NCBI RefSeq assembly: GCF_950295315.1
Contig: NC_080175.1
Location: 84,323,566-84,387,565 of the forward strand
From: Erinaceus europaeus
Lineage: Eukaryota; Chordata; Mammalia; Eulipotyphla; Erinaceidae
Direction: 5' to 3'
Length of the DNA stretch: 64,000 nt
Made by a program: the position numbers and the translations under genes. Shown in pieces: positions 22,696-33,056 of this stretch. Numbering within the stretch: position 1 is the first letter of the stretch; each line of letters begins with the position of its first letter. The notes beneath the pieces were generated by a model, which searched no databases, had not been told where the DNA came from, and saw nothing but the letters and a program-made list of their open reading frames with translations.

Positions 22696-22784
22696 TTATA
22701 CTGCACTAAAACTTAAAAGAGAGAAAGGATTACCAAACCCTATATTCATAATAGCCCTCTCCCCTATATTGAAATAATACATAC
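22696..22784 (-). CDS. EPHA3: Readthrough C-terminal tail of a putative soluble EPHA3 isoform
   Basis: If the exon 7 donor is not used, the frame continues past SPD for 29 codons to TAA at 22698-22696. The tail begins CMYYFN, ends SFSAV, and has no membrane segment. Human EPHA3 has a secreted isoform that stops in this intron with the tail CMYYFNAV (recalled from protein databases, not checked here). The hedgehog frame keeps CMYYFN at the start and AV-stop at the end, with 21 extra codons between. AATAAA follows the stop by 6 bases and a GU-rich stretch lies further downstream. The product would hold the ligand-binding and FN3 domains without helix or kinase and could act as an ephrin-A decoy (inference). 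Whether it is expressed here is unknown. Confidence 0.55.
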
Positions 22785-22947
22785 AGTCTGGACTAGTTTC
22801 AAACTCAAATTTGCGACTGTTGGTTCCATATCCAGCTGCAGTTCGGGCTCGAATTTGGAAGACATATGCAGTGTCAGGCTTGAGGCTACTGATGGTAACG
22901 TTCGTGCCTCTTGCTCTCAGAATGGTATAGCTTGTCTCTTGTTCCTG
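22785..22947 (-). CDS. EPHA3: EPHA3 exon 7: second half of fibronectin III domain 2
   Basis: This is a 163-bp exon with donor gtatgt. It encodes 54 codons and leaves one T for the serine shared with exon 8. It starts QEQETSYTILRARG and includes the N-glycosylation sequon NVT, the FN3 core SLKPDTAYVFQIRART with its conserved tyrosine, and the closing strand AAGYGTNSRKFEFETSPD. The FN3 domain lies outside the cell between the ligand-binding region and the membrane. The acceptor reads ttcaagCAG, a tandem AAG/CAG site. I start the exon after AAG because that gives the KQEQE junction recalled for human EPHA3. Use of the CAG would drop one glutamine. Reading through the donor gives the alternative tail annotated separately. 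Confidence 0.95.
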
Positions 22948-22950
22948 CTT
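22948..22950 (-). promoter_or_regulatory. EPHA3: NAGNAG tandem splice acceptor of EPHA3 exon 7
   Basis: On the gene strand a T-rich tract runs into cttacttcAAGCAG. Splicing after AAG keeps a CAG (Gln) codon; splicing after CAG removes it, in frame. CAG is normally the stronger 3' splice site, so both forms are plausible. Confidence 0.6.
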
Positions 22951-23820
22951 GAAGTAAGAAAAAAAAAAAGATGTTAAAATCTGATCTTCATAATGCTACC
23001 AAGTGGTAAAGCAAGAGTACAATTCACAATCAATTTGTATTTGACACAGAGAAAACCGGTAAGAGAGACACACCAAATATTTCACACTCTGAAGGCAATA
23101 GGATGAATTTTTAAGTTGAAATGCTTATAGACTATGCTATTAAGGATCTAATGATTTGCATTCAGAATACAAAGGAGAAAGAAATGAGGTCTCTTTATTA
23201 CCAGCTATTACATATGTACTCTTCAAAGCTCCCATTGAAATAAAGAAAAAAAACTTCTATCAATTCAAAAATAAACTTACAGAAAGAAAAATACAATTTT
23301 AAATTAACTTAATAGGGTATTCCTCTTTTTAGCAGAGATAAAATATTATAGATTAGCATATGACTCTATTTTTGAATATGTAAATCAAAATTAAAAAGGT
23401 CAATCTTGCAATAATAAATTGGTTTTACACAGAATCATGTTTTCCCTCTAGCAGACATGAGTACATACTGAGCACAGTGACCAGATTTTAATCAGTCCTT
23501 ATAGCTGGCAAAGGGTCCACAATGGATAATTATGGAACAGTGAAAAGACTCAACTAAAGTTAGAGATAATATTATGGTAAACATGTCAGACATTACAGAT
23601 ACATTTTAGTTAAATACACTGTTTATATATGAGGCAAACTGTTAACCATCAAATTAAATGATAGCAGTAAATTATATTAATTTTGCAGAAATCACCTCAT
23701 TTGCAAAACAATATATTGAGTATGACACAGATCTTAGTGCTTTTCATCATTAGCAAATGAAACCATCAAGAAGACTGATCTTATAGAACTTAAATTCTAG
23801 TCAAAAATAAAATATTTTCT
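22948..23820. other. EPHA3: EPHA3 intron 6, exon 7-proximal part
   Basis: Holds the T-rich tract and tandem acceptor of exon 7. Otherwise AT-rich unique sequence with no repeat recognised. Confidence 0.5.
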
Positions 23821-23946
23821 TTTTTTAATTTTTATTTATAAAAAGGAAACACTGACAAAAGCCATAGGATAAGAGGGGTACAGCTCCACACAATTCCCAC
23901 CACCAGAGCTCCATATCCCATCTCCTCCCCTGATAGCTTTCCTATT
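23821..23946 (-). mobile_element. LINE-1 3' end, short, minus strand
   Basis: T-rich start, TTATAAAAAGGAAACACTG, CCATAGGATAAGAGGGGTAC, CTCCACACAATTCCCACC, CCTGATAGCTTTCCTAT. The same sequence is at 3562, so this is a 5'-truncated copy of about 125 bp. Confidence 0.8.
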
Positions 23947-24170
23947 TTCATCATAAATATATCTGGTATTTTCATCATAAATATAATATTATATGTATAT
24001 ATTATCTCAATAAATATTAAAGTTATTTAATACAAGTTTTGAATTTTAAATTGCTTAAGGAAAAATGATATGAAATCCCTTACTTTTCTTCACTGGTTAC
24101 TTTTTAAAAGCAGTTATACGCTTATATTTAGTTCGTGTGGTTAACTAACTGAAAAAGCTGTATGTGTTTG

Positions 24171-24357
24171 GGCAGGGTAAGTGGTAAGACACCTAGCTGA
24201 AGGCACACATTATAGAGCGCAAGGACTTGGGTTCAAGCCTTCAGTCCCCACCTGAAGGGGGAAAATATCACAAGTGGAGAAGCAGTGCTGCAGTTTCTTT
24301 CTCTCTCTCTCTCCATTCCGTCTCAATTTCTCTTCCTAGCCCAATTAAATTTTTAAA
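24171..24357 (+). mobile_element. SINE family B
   Basis: GGCAGGGTAAGTGGTAAGAC head, GGGTTCAAGCCTTCAG box B, (CT)n, TAGCCCAATTAAAT end. A family A SINE has landed in its A-rich tail. Confidence 0.75.
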
Positions 24358-24369
24358 AAGTTGTGTGTT

Positions 24370-24656
24370 GGCAGTTGGGTGGTAGCGCAGTGGGTTAAGC
24401 GCTGGTGGAGCAAAGCACAAGGACCAGTGTAAGAGTCCTGGTTCAAGCCCCCTGCTCCCCATCTGCAGGGGAGTCACTTCACAAGTGGTGAAGCAGGTCT
24501 GCAGGTGTCTATCTTTCTCTCCCCCTCTCTGTCTTCTCCTCTTCTCTACATTTCTCTCTATCCTATCCAACAATGACAACATCAATAACAAGAACAATAA
24601 TAACTACAACAATAAAACAACAAGGACAACAAAAGGGAATAAATAAATATTTTTTT
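24370..24656 (+). mobile_element. SINE family A inserted in a SINE tail, with TSD
   Basis: GGCAGTTGGGTGGTAGCGCA head, GGTTCAAGCCCCCTGCTCCC box B, CAACAACAAG end. The TSD AAGTTGTGTGTT lies at 24358-24369 and 24657-24668, perfect. Confidence 0.92.
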
Positions 24657-24724
24657 AAGTTGTGTGTTTTTCTAAAACATATACATGTATTATACATAAT
24701 TAATTTACTTTTTAACCAATGCAT

Positions 24725-24826
24725 TGCTCAGTTCTGATTTATGGTGGTGTAGGGGATTGAACAGATGACCTGGGAGCCTCAGGCATGAGAGTCTTTTTGC
24801 ATAAACATTATGCTATTTTCCCCACC
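24725..24826 (-). mobile_element. SINE, GGTTATGCAAA-like family, minus strand
   Basis: TTCTGATTTATGGTGGTGT, GGGGATTGAACAGATGACC, CAGGCATGAGAGTC, TTGCATAAACATTATGC. Confidence 0.7.
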
Positions 24827-25197
24827 TAGATTAATTATATTTTTGAATCAACCTCATAGATCTAGAAGTTGGCTGTTTTGGGTATTTCTATCCACCCTAA
24901 AGTATATAATTAATTTTCTTTTTATTTTTTTGCATAATCTACAAATGATAGATTTTCATATTTGCAGTCTTTCCTACACTTATATATTGAAGATCATGAC
25001 AAAATAAGTATTTGATGATACCTCTATGATTCTATGAACATTAGGAGAAAATATTTATACTATAAATTTAGTGCTATGTTTATTAGGCTTGACTTTGAGA
25101 GGACAAGACATACCTATCTACAGAGGGATATATAAGCAAACTGGCATCAATCATACTTGTGAACTATATTAGCTTTAATATAGAAAATGACTATATT

Positions 25198-25295
25198 AGT
25201 GCTGGGAGGGTAGGCACACTAAATTCTGGTGATGTGTGTAGTGTAGAACTATACCCTATAATCTTGTAATTACTATTAATTATAAATTGAAAAAT
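25198..25295 (+). mobile_element. LINE-1 3' end remnant
   Basis: CTGGTGATGTGTGTAGTGTA, GAACTATACCCTATAATC, TTGTAATTACTATTAATTAT: a diverged version of the 3' UTR end seen at 39516. Confidence 0.4.
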
Positions 25296-26406
25296 ATCTT
25301 GATAAAGATACCAGAATTACTATGCACAGTAAAAACAACATTTATAAATCATGTTCATATGCACATCTCATTATACCAGTCATTTTCATGTCCTTACCAA
25401 TTCACCTAATATTGAGGTAAGTGCATATAACATAAAAAAGCACACTAATGAGAGGTTATGGCTATCAGCATTCAAGCACATACCTAATGCTTATAAACAG
25501 TGCAGCTATAAGGAATTTAAATGTCACTGCCTCACAATCTTTTTACTTATGTAAGATCCTATCTGGCCACTGCCCGAGGATTCTCATGTAGCTGGAATAT
25601 AAAGAATGCACACAGAAGTATGCTGCAAATATAAACAAATGTGCATTTGTTTTAATTCACTACAAATACCTTGCAAACTGCAGCTGATACACAGCTATAC
25701 TCCACCCATACTATAAAGTGACTATAAAACACCCCAGCTGCAATGCTATGACTTAAATATTCCTTATTTTCAAGTCTCACCATAACTGATAGCCAGAACT
25801 GGCTATTATTTAGAGAGATGTGATATTATAGCCAACATTTTGCTTCTAAATATCTGTGTACTGATTTTTATTTTGTAATTACATTACTAAACCACAATAT
25901 TATTAATAACTCAAATTTCCCTAGCCACACCAACTTTCTAAATTTCCTTTCATGAAGATAAGTGACTCATTGTCATTCAACAATAAAATGGATTTGTTAT
26001 TTGTTAATCAAAGTTTCTGTATTGAACAAAATTTCTGTATATAAAAGAGAGAAAATAATGTTTAAGGCAATGGACTGAGGTATAATTAGCTAGTAATTTG
26101 GGAATCACAAAAAATAGTTAATAAAATGGTATACTCCATATTTGAGGACATAGATTTCATTTCTAATGCCATAGCAGACAGTTTATTTATGGTAGTGGCA
26201 TCTTTTCCATGACTTATTGTTGTAGAATAGAGAATGGAACTTGATGAAATGACATTGAAAGCCCTGTTCACCTATAAATCAAATGTATCACATGAACAGA
26301 GGTCTAATAACTACTGGTCGGGCCACTAGTTTCTTTGCAGAGGCCTGGCTCATGAGATAATCTCCTTCTCTATGGGACTACGTCTTAACATCTATCATCA
26401 CCACAC
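25296..26406. other. EPHA3: EPHA3 intron 6, exon 6-proximal part, unique
   Basis: No repeat recognised. The sequence is AT-rich with several long TATT/ATAT stretches. Confidence 0.5.
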
Positions 26407-26531
26407 CTTTTCATAATATTTGACCTCGTAGTCTAATATAATGCCATTAGGATGTTCGGGTTCTTGCCAAGACAGAGCGATGCTATTCCTGGATGTCCGA
26501 TCTTTCTTAATCGTCATGACAGGCGATGGAG
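26407..26531 (-). CDS. EPHA3: EPHA3 exon 6: first half of fibronectin III domain 2
   Basis: This 125-bp exon (acceptor ...ctcttcacag, donor gtgtgg) has two bases completing an alanine codon from exon 5 and then 41 codons ending exactly at a lysine, so intron 6 is phase 0. It encodes [20 protein letters not shown], the conserved FN3 tryptophan in WQEPEHPNG, and [12 protein letters not shown]. Compared with human EPHA3 from memory the changes are conservative (V-M-T for V-L-T, A for S before LSW). The donor gtgtgg is a weaker U1 match than the other donors in this gene. This is the most 5' exon of the gene in the window. Exon 5, the 336-bp exon for FN3 domain 1, was looked for at higher coordinates and not seen. 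Confidence 0.95.
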
Positions 26532-28123
26532 CTGTGAAGAGAGGATAGGGAGGAAGAGTGGGATAAAGAAAGTTAACCATATTGAGAAGGGCATTAAAAA
26601 AGAGCAGAGCAGCAAATGGGGTCTATCAGTGTTCAAATCTTTGGCAAGAAAGTATTATTTCCATTTCAAAGGCTCTTGAGTATTAATCTGGCCCCATATC
26701 AAGGTCCGCAGCTGGATTATAGCCCTGGTACATACAGACTCTTTGGAAAATGAACTGCGATTTTCAGCTGCTGGTGAAGTAGTGGCAAGTGAGCAGATGT
26801 TTTCAATCTGCTACTATAATGTTAGCAATGAAATATATTTGATATACATAAAAAGAACAAAACATCAGGGCTACCTATTTGTTATTATGTTGCAAAGTTA
26901 TTAATGCCAGATTCTTAGGCACATTGATAACATTTTCATATGCAACTTTGTAAAGGACTGGAAACCATTATATATAAGGAGTCCCATGGTGTCCATAGAT
27001 AATAATCATATTTAGTGCACAGTGAAGTAGATAAGATTTAGAATATGTTACTGTAGGTCTTGACTTCTGACAACCATGAGTTCATAAATATAATATATAT
27101 ATATACATGGAAAGAGAAATTTGCTTTTACATTCTTATTTCTTAATAATATATGCACTAAATATCAAATAAATAACATCAGAACAATCCAGGCATATTTT
27201 GAAGTAATTATTGTGTGAAAATTACTTGCTATATATCACAGTACATTACTGAAAATATAGAATAACAAATTGGATCAGATATCACCATATTACTTTTGGT
27301 TTAATGGAAGATTAAATGTGTCTTAAGTGATATTTCACTTTAAATCCTTCAATTAAATAGGAAAACATGTATTTTCAATGCTCTTTTAATTTCAAATCTC
27401 AATTTTACTATATTAGTGAACCAAAATATCTTTCTGTGTGGGGAGGTGTCAGTGGAGCTACTCCAATACAATACAGCAAAATAAATTACAAACATCAAAC
27501 AAACAAAACCCACAAAATTCCAGGTTAATCTTTTTTTAATCATCTGCCTTCAAATCATGTACTTCTAGAATGTTATCTTTTCATATTCTATAAAACTAGT
27601 AGAAATTATTCATTTTCTGATTTTATTGTTCTATGATTGTTACCTGCTGATTTTTGCCTCCATCCTCTCATTTGGATTGGCCCTATCTACACATGCCTTT
27701 CATTTTAAATCAGCAGATGAAAAGAGAGCTTTCATTAAACTTGCTTTGTTCCACTTTCATAGAAAGTGTAAGCCTAAATGAAGAATCTGTTGCAATAAAT
27801 CCTATTCCTGTTTATTTTTAATATTATTTGTAAGGTCTTCTCATACTCATTTTTAAATTAAAGAATCTTTAGAGCCTTGGGAGTGACTATTTAATTATTT
27901 GCTAGAGGAAAATATTAGTGATAATTTGCTAGGGGAAAAGTAAATTAATTTTATCCACATTTTGCTTCTATTAGCAATTAATAAATTTTCATTAAACTTA
28001 ACAGGATTTACCTTCCTATTTACTTTCATCTAGTCAACATTATTACTTTAGTTTTCAAATGGCTTCATAGCACCCTACCCTTACCCCATGGCACTGCTGC
28101 TCTGAAATCTATGCTAAGCAAAT
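26532..28123. other. EPHA3: EPHA3 intron 5, first 1.6 kb after exon 6
   Basis: Repeat-poor unique sequence with an (AT)n run near 27090. No sign of the FN3 domain 1 exon. Confidence 0.5.
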
Positions 28124-28257
28124 AATAAGTTATCTGGGTCATATTTAGCTAAAATCATATAAACATGTTCAATGTTATAAACATATGTTCAATAAGTTAT
28201 CTGGGTTATATTTAGCTTAAATCATATAAACATGTTCAATGTTATGAACATATGACT
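28124..28257. repeat. Tandem duplication, two 67-bp units
   Basis: Unit 1 (28124-28190) and unit 2 (28191-28257) both run AATAAGTTATCTGGGT ... ATCATATAAACATGTTCAAT ... ACATATG with about five mismatches. An (AAAT)n run follows at 28264. Confidence 0.92.
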
Positions 28258-30144
28258 CAGTTATAAATAAATAAATAAATAAATAGCATCAACATTTTAT
28301 AACTTCATTTTTCTTTTTACTTACTCCAGTACTGAGAATAATTGATACCTTATCTCTTCTCTAAACCAATAACAACAAAAATGCAACCCCAAATCTGAAA
28401 CCAAATTTTTTTTCTGTGCAAAAATCACACAGAGTGTTGACTCATTTTCCTATTTAAGAAGTCCATTAATATAGAATAACTTTTAATGTTTGCTTACAGA
28501 GGTTTTCAAAGGAGATTAATTTTGGAACACTGGCCCAGCATGTCCATGGAGACACTATATACCTATATTCCTCCCATATCACCATGAAATTGGTTTATTT
28601 TTCCTGACAGCTAAGATACATTTTCAAAGAAGTTTTGAAAATTAGTAGGTATATGGTTTATCATCTCTCCTGAGAGAGAGAGAGAGAGAGAGAGAGAAGA
28701 ATATAATTGTGACAAAAAGAATAATTGTGACATGTATTGCATTAATCTTCTAATGAAAGTTTTGCAGGCAGTTTGGGGAATCTGACCAAGTTTTACTGCT
28801 TCTCACTGAGCAAGACTTTATAACTGTTGAAATTCTTCAAAGGTCTTTGAACAAGCTGCATGCTCTGTTGGGCTGTAATAAATAGCCTTTTGTAATTCCA
28901 CACTTACTTAAGTAGAGGCAATTGCTTGAAGCTTGTGCCATCTCTAAGTTAAATGAACCTTTTCTGATTGCTGCTTTTAGGCCCCTGTTAAGTCATTTGT
29001 TCTACTCTTTTTAATACACGCCCCTTGTGTTGGCTACATTTCAGCAATTTCAACCCAGTGTCCCAGCTGGAATCTTGTTACACTTAGGTAATGATCATTA
29101 ATATTTTAAATTAATAAATAATTAACATAAATTGCTTTCTCTCCCCCAGTAAATAATTTTAAGACATAATAAATACTGTGGAAAGAGACAAATTTCTTGG
29201 GCACTTAACTACATCAAAAAGGGCTTTTTATAACTTTTTAAATTTTTTAAAAATTTTTATTTCATGTTTCAGAGAATAATTTGCCTATAATCCCTCATGT
29301 ATTGTGATATAATTTGTGATATTAATGAGAAACAATGATATGGTTATAATACTTCTAGTTCATTTTGAGATAGTTTGTTCAAAAAATCAATGCTAAAAAT
29401 CCATGTGAATTCTTTAAACTTTTGGCATAAAAATGTATAGTGTTGCAAAATATGTAAAAAAAAATTATTTCACTCTTTTACTTCAGTTGTTTTAATTAAT
29501 AGTTTGAGATAGAGGGTAACAATTAAATGAAATATAACAAAAATATACACTAAAGCTAGAGAAATAATGAAAACTTCAGAATGAGGCATACGTTTTTACT
29601 AGCAAAATGCTAATGTTTAAAATAACAGTTACTGGTGAACACATTTATTTGTCCAAAATCAATTGTTTTCATTCAATGAAACTTGTCTAGGCATTTATCA
29701 AGCTAGTTAGCAAAGCACAGGCATAGTATTTTGTTATTTGAGAGAAGAAATTTTTGACCCTTAGCTTTTGATATTTGGAATTCAACTTGAAATATACATA
29801 GCATGGAAATAAAGTGGACTGATAGAGTTGAAAGTGATAGAGTTGACAGCATTTTTTTTCAAAGAATACAATTTCAAGAGAAAAAAATAGTGAAGGTTAT
29901 AGAAGCACAGGACCCTCATAAACTACACAGCGAATCATTTTTAGAGACCTTTCCTGAACTCATACTATAGGACTGAAAAAAATTTCAACACTAAAAGCAT
30001 TATTTCTTTATAGAGTTACAGCAGATTTGGTCATGGCTATTTCAACCCATTTGTTGAAAGTTTTATTCAATTATAGCATGGGACTGATAAGTGTCTTCTC
30101 TATATGGTATCTAGTAATATGTTTTTTGTTTGTTAGTATTTTAG
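28258..30144. other. EPHA3: EPHA3 intron 5, unique
   Basis: About 1.9 kb without recognised transposons. It holds a (GA)n microsatellite at 28672-28698 and scattered poly-A/T runs. Confidence 0.5.
28672..28698. repeat. (GA)n microsatellite
   Basis: About 13 GA units, perfect. Confidence 0.9.
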
Positions 30145-30478
30145 ATAGAGATAAGGAGGGAGGGAGAGGAAGGAGACAGAGGGAGAGGAAGAGGGAGAGG
30201 TAGAGGGGAGGGGAGGAGGGCGAGGGAGGGGAGGGAGAGAGAGAGGGAGAGGGAGAGGGAGAGGGAAAGAGAGAGGGAGAGGGAGAGGGAGAGGGAGAGG
30301 GAGAGGGAGAGGGAGAGGGAGAGGGAAAGGAAAAGAGAGAGGGAGAGGGAGAGGGAGAGGGAAAGAGAGAGGGAGAGGGAGAAGGAGAGGGAGAGGGAGA
30401 GGGAGAGGGAGAGGGAGAGGGAGAGGGAGAGGGAGAGGGAGAGGGAGAGGGAGAGGGAGAGGGAGAAAGGTGGGGAGA
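30145..30478. repeat. (GGGAGA)n hexanucleotide array
   Basis: About 330 bp of nearly uninterrupted purine on the plus strand, mostly GGGAGA units with interspersed GGGAAAGAGAGA variants. In the EPHA3 transcript it is a (UCUCCC)n polypyrimidine tract. Its false frames give Pro-Ser and Pro-Leu repeats up to 162 codons long. Confidence 0.95.
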
Positions 30479-30602
30479 AAGCTGGGGGAAAAGGTTACCT
30501 TCAATGTCACAGGGGCCATGATCCAACCTGGGACTTGAAGAAGGCACAACAGTACACAATCCAAGTGAGCTATTGCCTACTCATTAATAATGTGCTTTGT
30601 AA

Positions 30603-30832
30603 GGGTGGGGTGGAGTGCGTGGTGGTGTATCTGGTTGATCACACATATTACAATCAACAGTGATCCAGGTTTGAGCCCCCAGTTCCTGCCTGCAGGGGGA
30701 AAGCTTCACAAGTGCTGAAGCAGGGCTGCAGGTGTTTCCCTGTCTCTCTTCCTCTCTATCTTCCCTTTTCCCCTCCATTTTTATTTTTCCAATAAATAAA
30801 TATAGTTTAAAAATGAATAAAATCAATAAAAC
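30603..30832 (+). mobile_element. SINE family B with 11-bp TSD
   Basis: GGGTGGGGTGGAGTGCGTGG head, CAGGTTTGAGCCCCC box B, AGCAGGGCTGCAGGTGTTTC, TTCCAATAAATAAATATAG tail. GTGCTTTGTAA at 30592-30602 and 30833-30843. Confidence 0.9.
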
Positions 30833-30867
30833 GTGCTTTGTAACAGCTGGCATAAGAATACGTTTTT

Positions 30868-31134
30868 AGGGAGTTGGGCAATAGTGCAGAGGGTTAAGCA
30901 CAAGTGGCATGAAGCTCAAGAACCAGAGTAAGGATCTCCATTGGAGCCCGTCTCCCCACCAGTAGGGGCGTCCCTTCACAGTTGGTGAAACAAGTCTGCA
31001 GGTGTCTCTCTTTCTCTCCCCCTCTCTGTCTTCCCTTCTCTCTCGATTTCTCTCTGTCTTATCAACTACAGCAACAACAACAATAAAACAATAACCACAA
31101 CAATGATAAAACAACAGGAGCAACAAAAGGGGAA
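30868..31134 (+). mobile_element. SINE family A
   Basis: GGGAGTTGGGCAATAGTGCA head, CACCAGTAGGGGCGTCCC, TCTGCAGGTGTCTCTC, AGCAACAAAAGGGGAAAAGG end. It runs straight into a foreign SINE tail module at 31135. Confidence 0.85.
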
Positions 31135-31222
31135 AAGGTGGTCTCCAGGAGCAGTGGATTCATGGTGCAGTTCACCAAGCCCCAGCAATAACCCTGGTGG
31201 CAAAAAATAAAATAAAAACAAA
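31135..31222 (+). mobile_element. SINE tail module, or a composite SINE end
   Basis: GGTCTCCAGGAGCAGTGG, GTGCAGTTCACCAAGCCCC, AGCAATAACCCTGGTGGC, A-rich end. The same module ends the SINEs at 1 and 61830. Confidence 0.7.
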
Positions 31223-32312
31223 AAGAGAATATGTTGTTAATGTCAATTGTAACGGTATAAAACTTTTAGAAACCAAGGGCTTAGTTATTGACCTAATATC
31301 TACTTCCTTTGGTGCAACTCACTGCACTGCAAGTCCTCTGAATGAGAAACAGGCAACAGATAGTTCAACTGAGAGAGAAGCAAAACACTTAACTTTTAAT
31401 AATTGAATTTAGTAATAGAAAAACAAAGTACAATTAGGACACCAAAATGTTAAGCTATAAATATATATTTCTTTGAAGAGGAACCAGGTTACAAAAAGGA
31501 ATTCTGTAGTTCATGCTTTTTGTTTGTATCACACTGGACAGTGTGTTTGCCAGATCTATGCACAGACGTGGAAGACATTCATCATTTTAACTGTGGTGTG
31601 TTGAGGCTCAGTTTACCATTATTCTGCAACTAAAATATGACCCATCCTTCTAATCAGGAAGTCAGAACTTAAAAAATTCAACTCCTAAAGGATATGGTTT
31701 GCTTCATTTGTTTTTTATTGGAACTTTCCTCTTTCTGAGTTTGGGAATTTCTAATGAACCTCCGAGGTATCTCTGTGGTTTAGTGATTGGACAAGTAATG
31801 GTAAGTAAGGCTTGGTCTCTCTTTTCTAAGTGAGCCAAGGCTTTTAAAAATTATCTCCATGGGAAAAATATCAAGCAGTAAATGGTTGAAAGAATTTTCC
31901 TTTGACTTAGAGATGTCTTTAAAAGCATTACTCCCTTATTTTATATCATTCATTTCAGTGCCCATTAAAAAAACATTTACTTTTCTGTTTGTTACTTTTT
32001 TTTCCCAGAAGTATACACTTCTATTAAATCCAGAACAACTTTTGGGTTTGAACTAAGATAATCATGCATAGCTCAGTGTTCTTTATCTCACTACTACTCT
32101 TATTTTCCTACCTGTTTGTTTTCTGGAATTTCCTGGTTTATTTTATTATTTATTTCGCTTGGTTTTTTTCTAGGACTTAACAGTTTCAGAGTCTAAAGAA
32201 CTTAAATTGCAGAACTATACTTCTTGGCATATTCTTTCTCACAATTACAACTCTGAATTCCAGCTCCAACATTTGAAATCTAATGAATTTTTTTCTGTTC
32301 CATTGTAATTAT
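31223..32312. other. EPHA3: EPHA3 intron 5, unique
   Basis: No repeat or exon recognised. The open frames at 31197-31406 and 31859-32056 have no motif. Confidence 0.45.
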
Positions 32313-32329
32313 TCAGTTCTGCTGTTTTT

Positions 32330-32619
32330 GTTTGTTTTTTAATATTTATTTTATTTATTTATTCCCTTTTGTTGCCCTTGTTGTTTTATTGTTGTAGTTA
32401 TTATTGTTGTTGTCGTTGTTGGATAGGACAGAGAGAAATGGAGAGAGGAGGGGAAGACAGAGAGGAGGAGAGAAAGATAGACACCTGCAGACCTGCTTCA
32501 CCGCCTGTGAAGCGACTCCCCTGCAGGTGGGGAGCCGGGGTTCGAACCGGTATCCTTATGCCGTTCCTTGTGCTTTGCGCCACCTGCGCTTAACCGGCTG
32601 CGCTACAGCCCGACTCCCA
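32330..32619 (-). mobile_element. SINE family A, minus strand, with 17-bp TSD
   Basis: CCCTTTTGTTGCCCTTG tail, CGTTGTTGGATAGGACAGAG, GGGGTTCGAACCGGTATCC, GCTACAGCCCGACTCCC. TCAGTTCTGCTGTTTTT at 32313-32329 and 32620-32636, perfect. Confidence 0.95.
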
Positions 32620-32944
32620 TCAGTTCTGCTGTTTTTTTTAAATTATTTTTACTTGCACTGGATATAATATCTTGCACCTCATCCTTACCAGTTCGATTTT
32701 TATATCTTCTGATAATTTGTCATTTAATCAAGCAAAAAGAAATAAATAAAACAAAAATCTTCATGTAAAACCCCATCATTTCCCATTAATTTCCCTTTAC
32801 TATTTTTATTAATTCAATAAGAACTCAAAAGTAAAGACCTAAGAATCTATATGTTGTGGTAACTTGATCTCATCATATTTAGGTATACTGCTATATTTTT
32901 TCTTTTTTCAGTTGCTCTTCCCATTTCTTTTAATTTTTTAAAAA

Positions 32945-33056
32945 AAAATTTTGTAGAGAGAGAGAAACCACAGCATTGACACTACACTCAGTTCAGTGCT
33001 TTGGCAGTCAGGCCTGAACCAGGGTCACACACTTGACAAAGCAACAAACTGCCCAA
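32945..33056 (-). mobile_element. Old SINE-like element, minus strand
   Basis: AGAGAGAGAAACCACAGCA, TTCAGTGCTTTGGCAGTC, CCTGAACCAGGGTCACAC. Layout only; the family is unclear. Confidence 0.35.

Noticed and set aside
3229..26531. Gene could be EPHA5, EPHA4 or EPHA7 instead of EPHA3
   Set aside because: The helix VVMIAISAAVAIILLTVV, the FCGYK juxtamembrane start and [10 protein letters not shown] are EPHA3-type; EPHA4/5 have clearly different sequence there as I recall.
30071..30564. Open frames of 143-162 codons rich in Pro-Ser or Pro-Leu
   Set aside because: They are translations of the (GGGAGA)n array in different frames, with no non-repeat domain.
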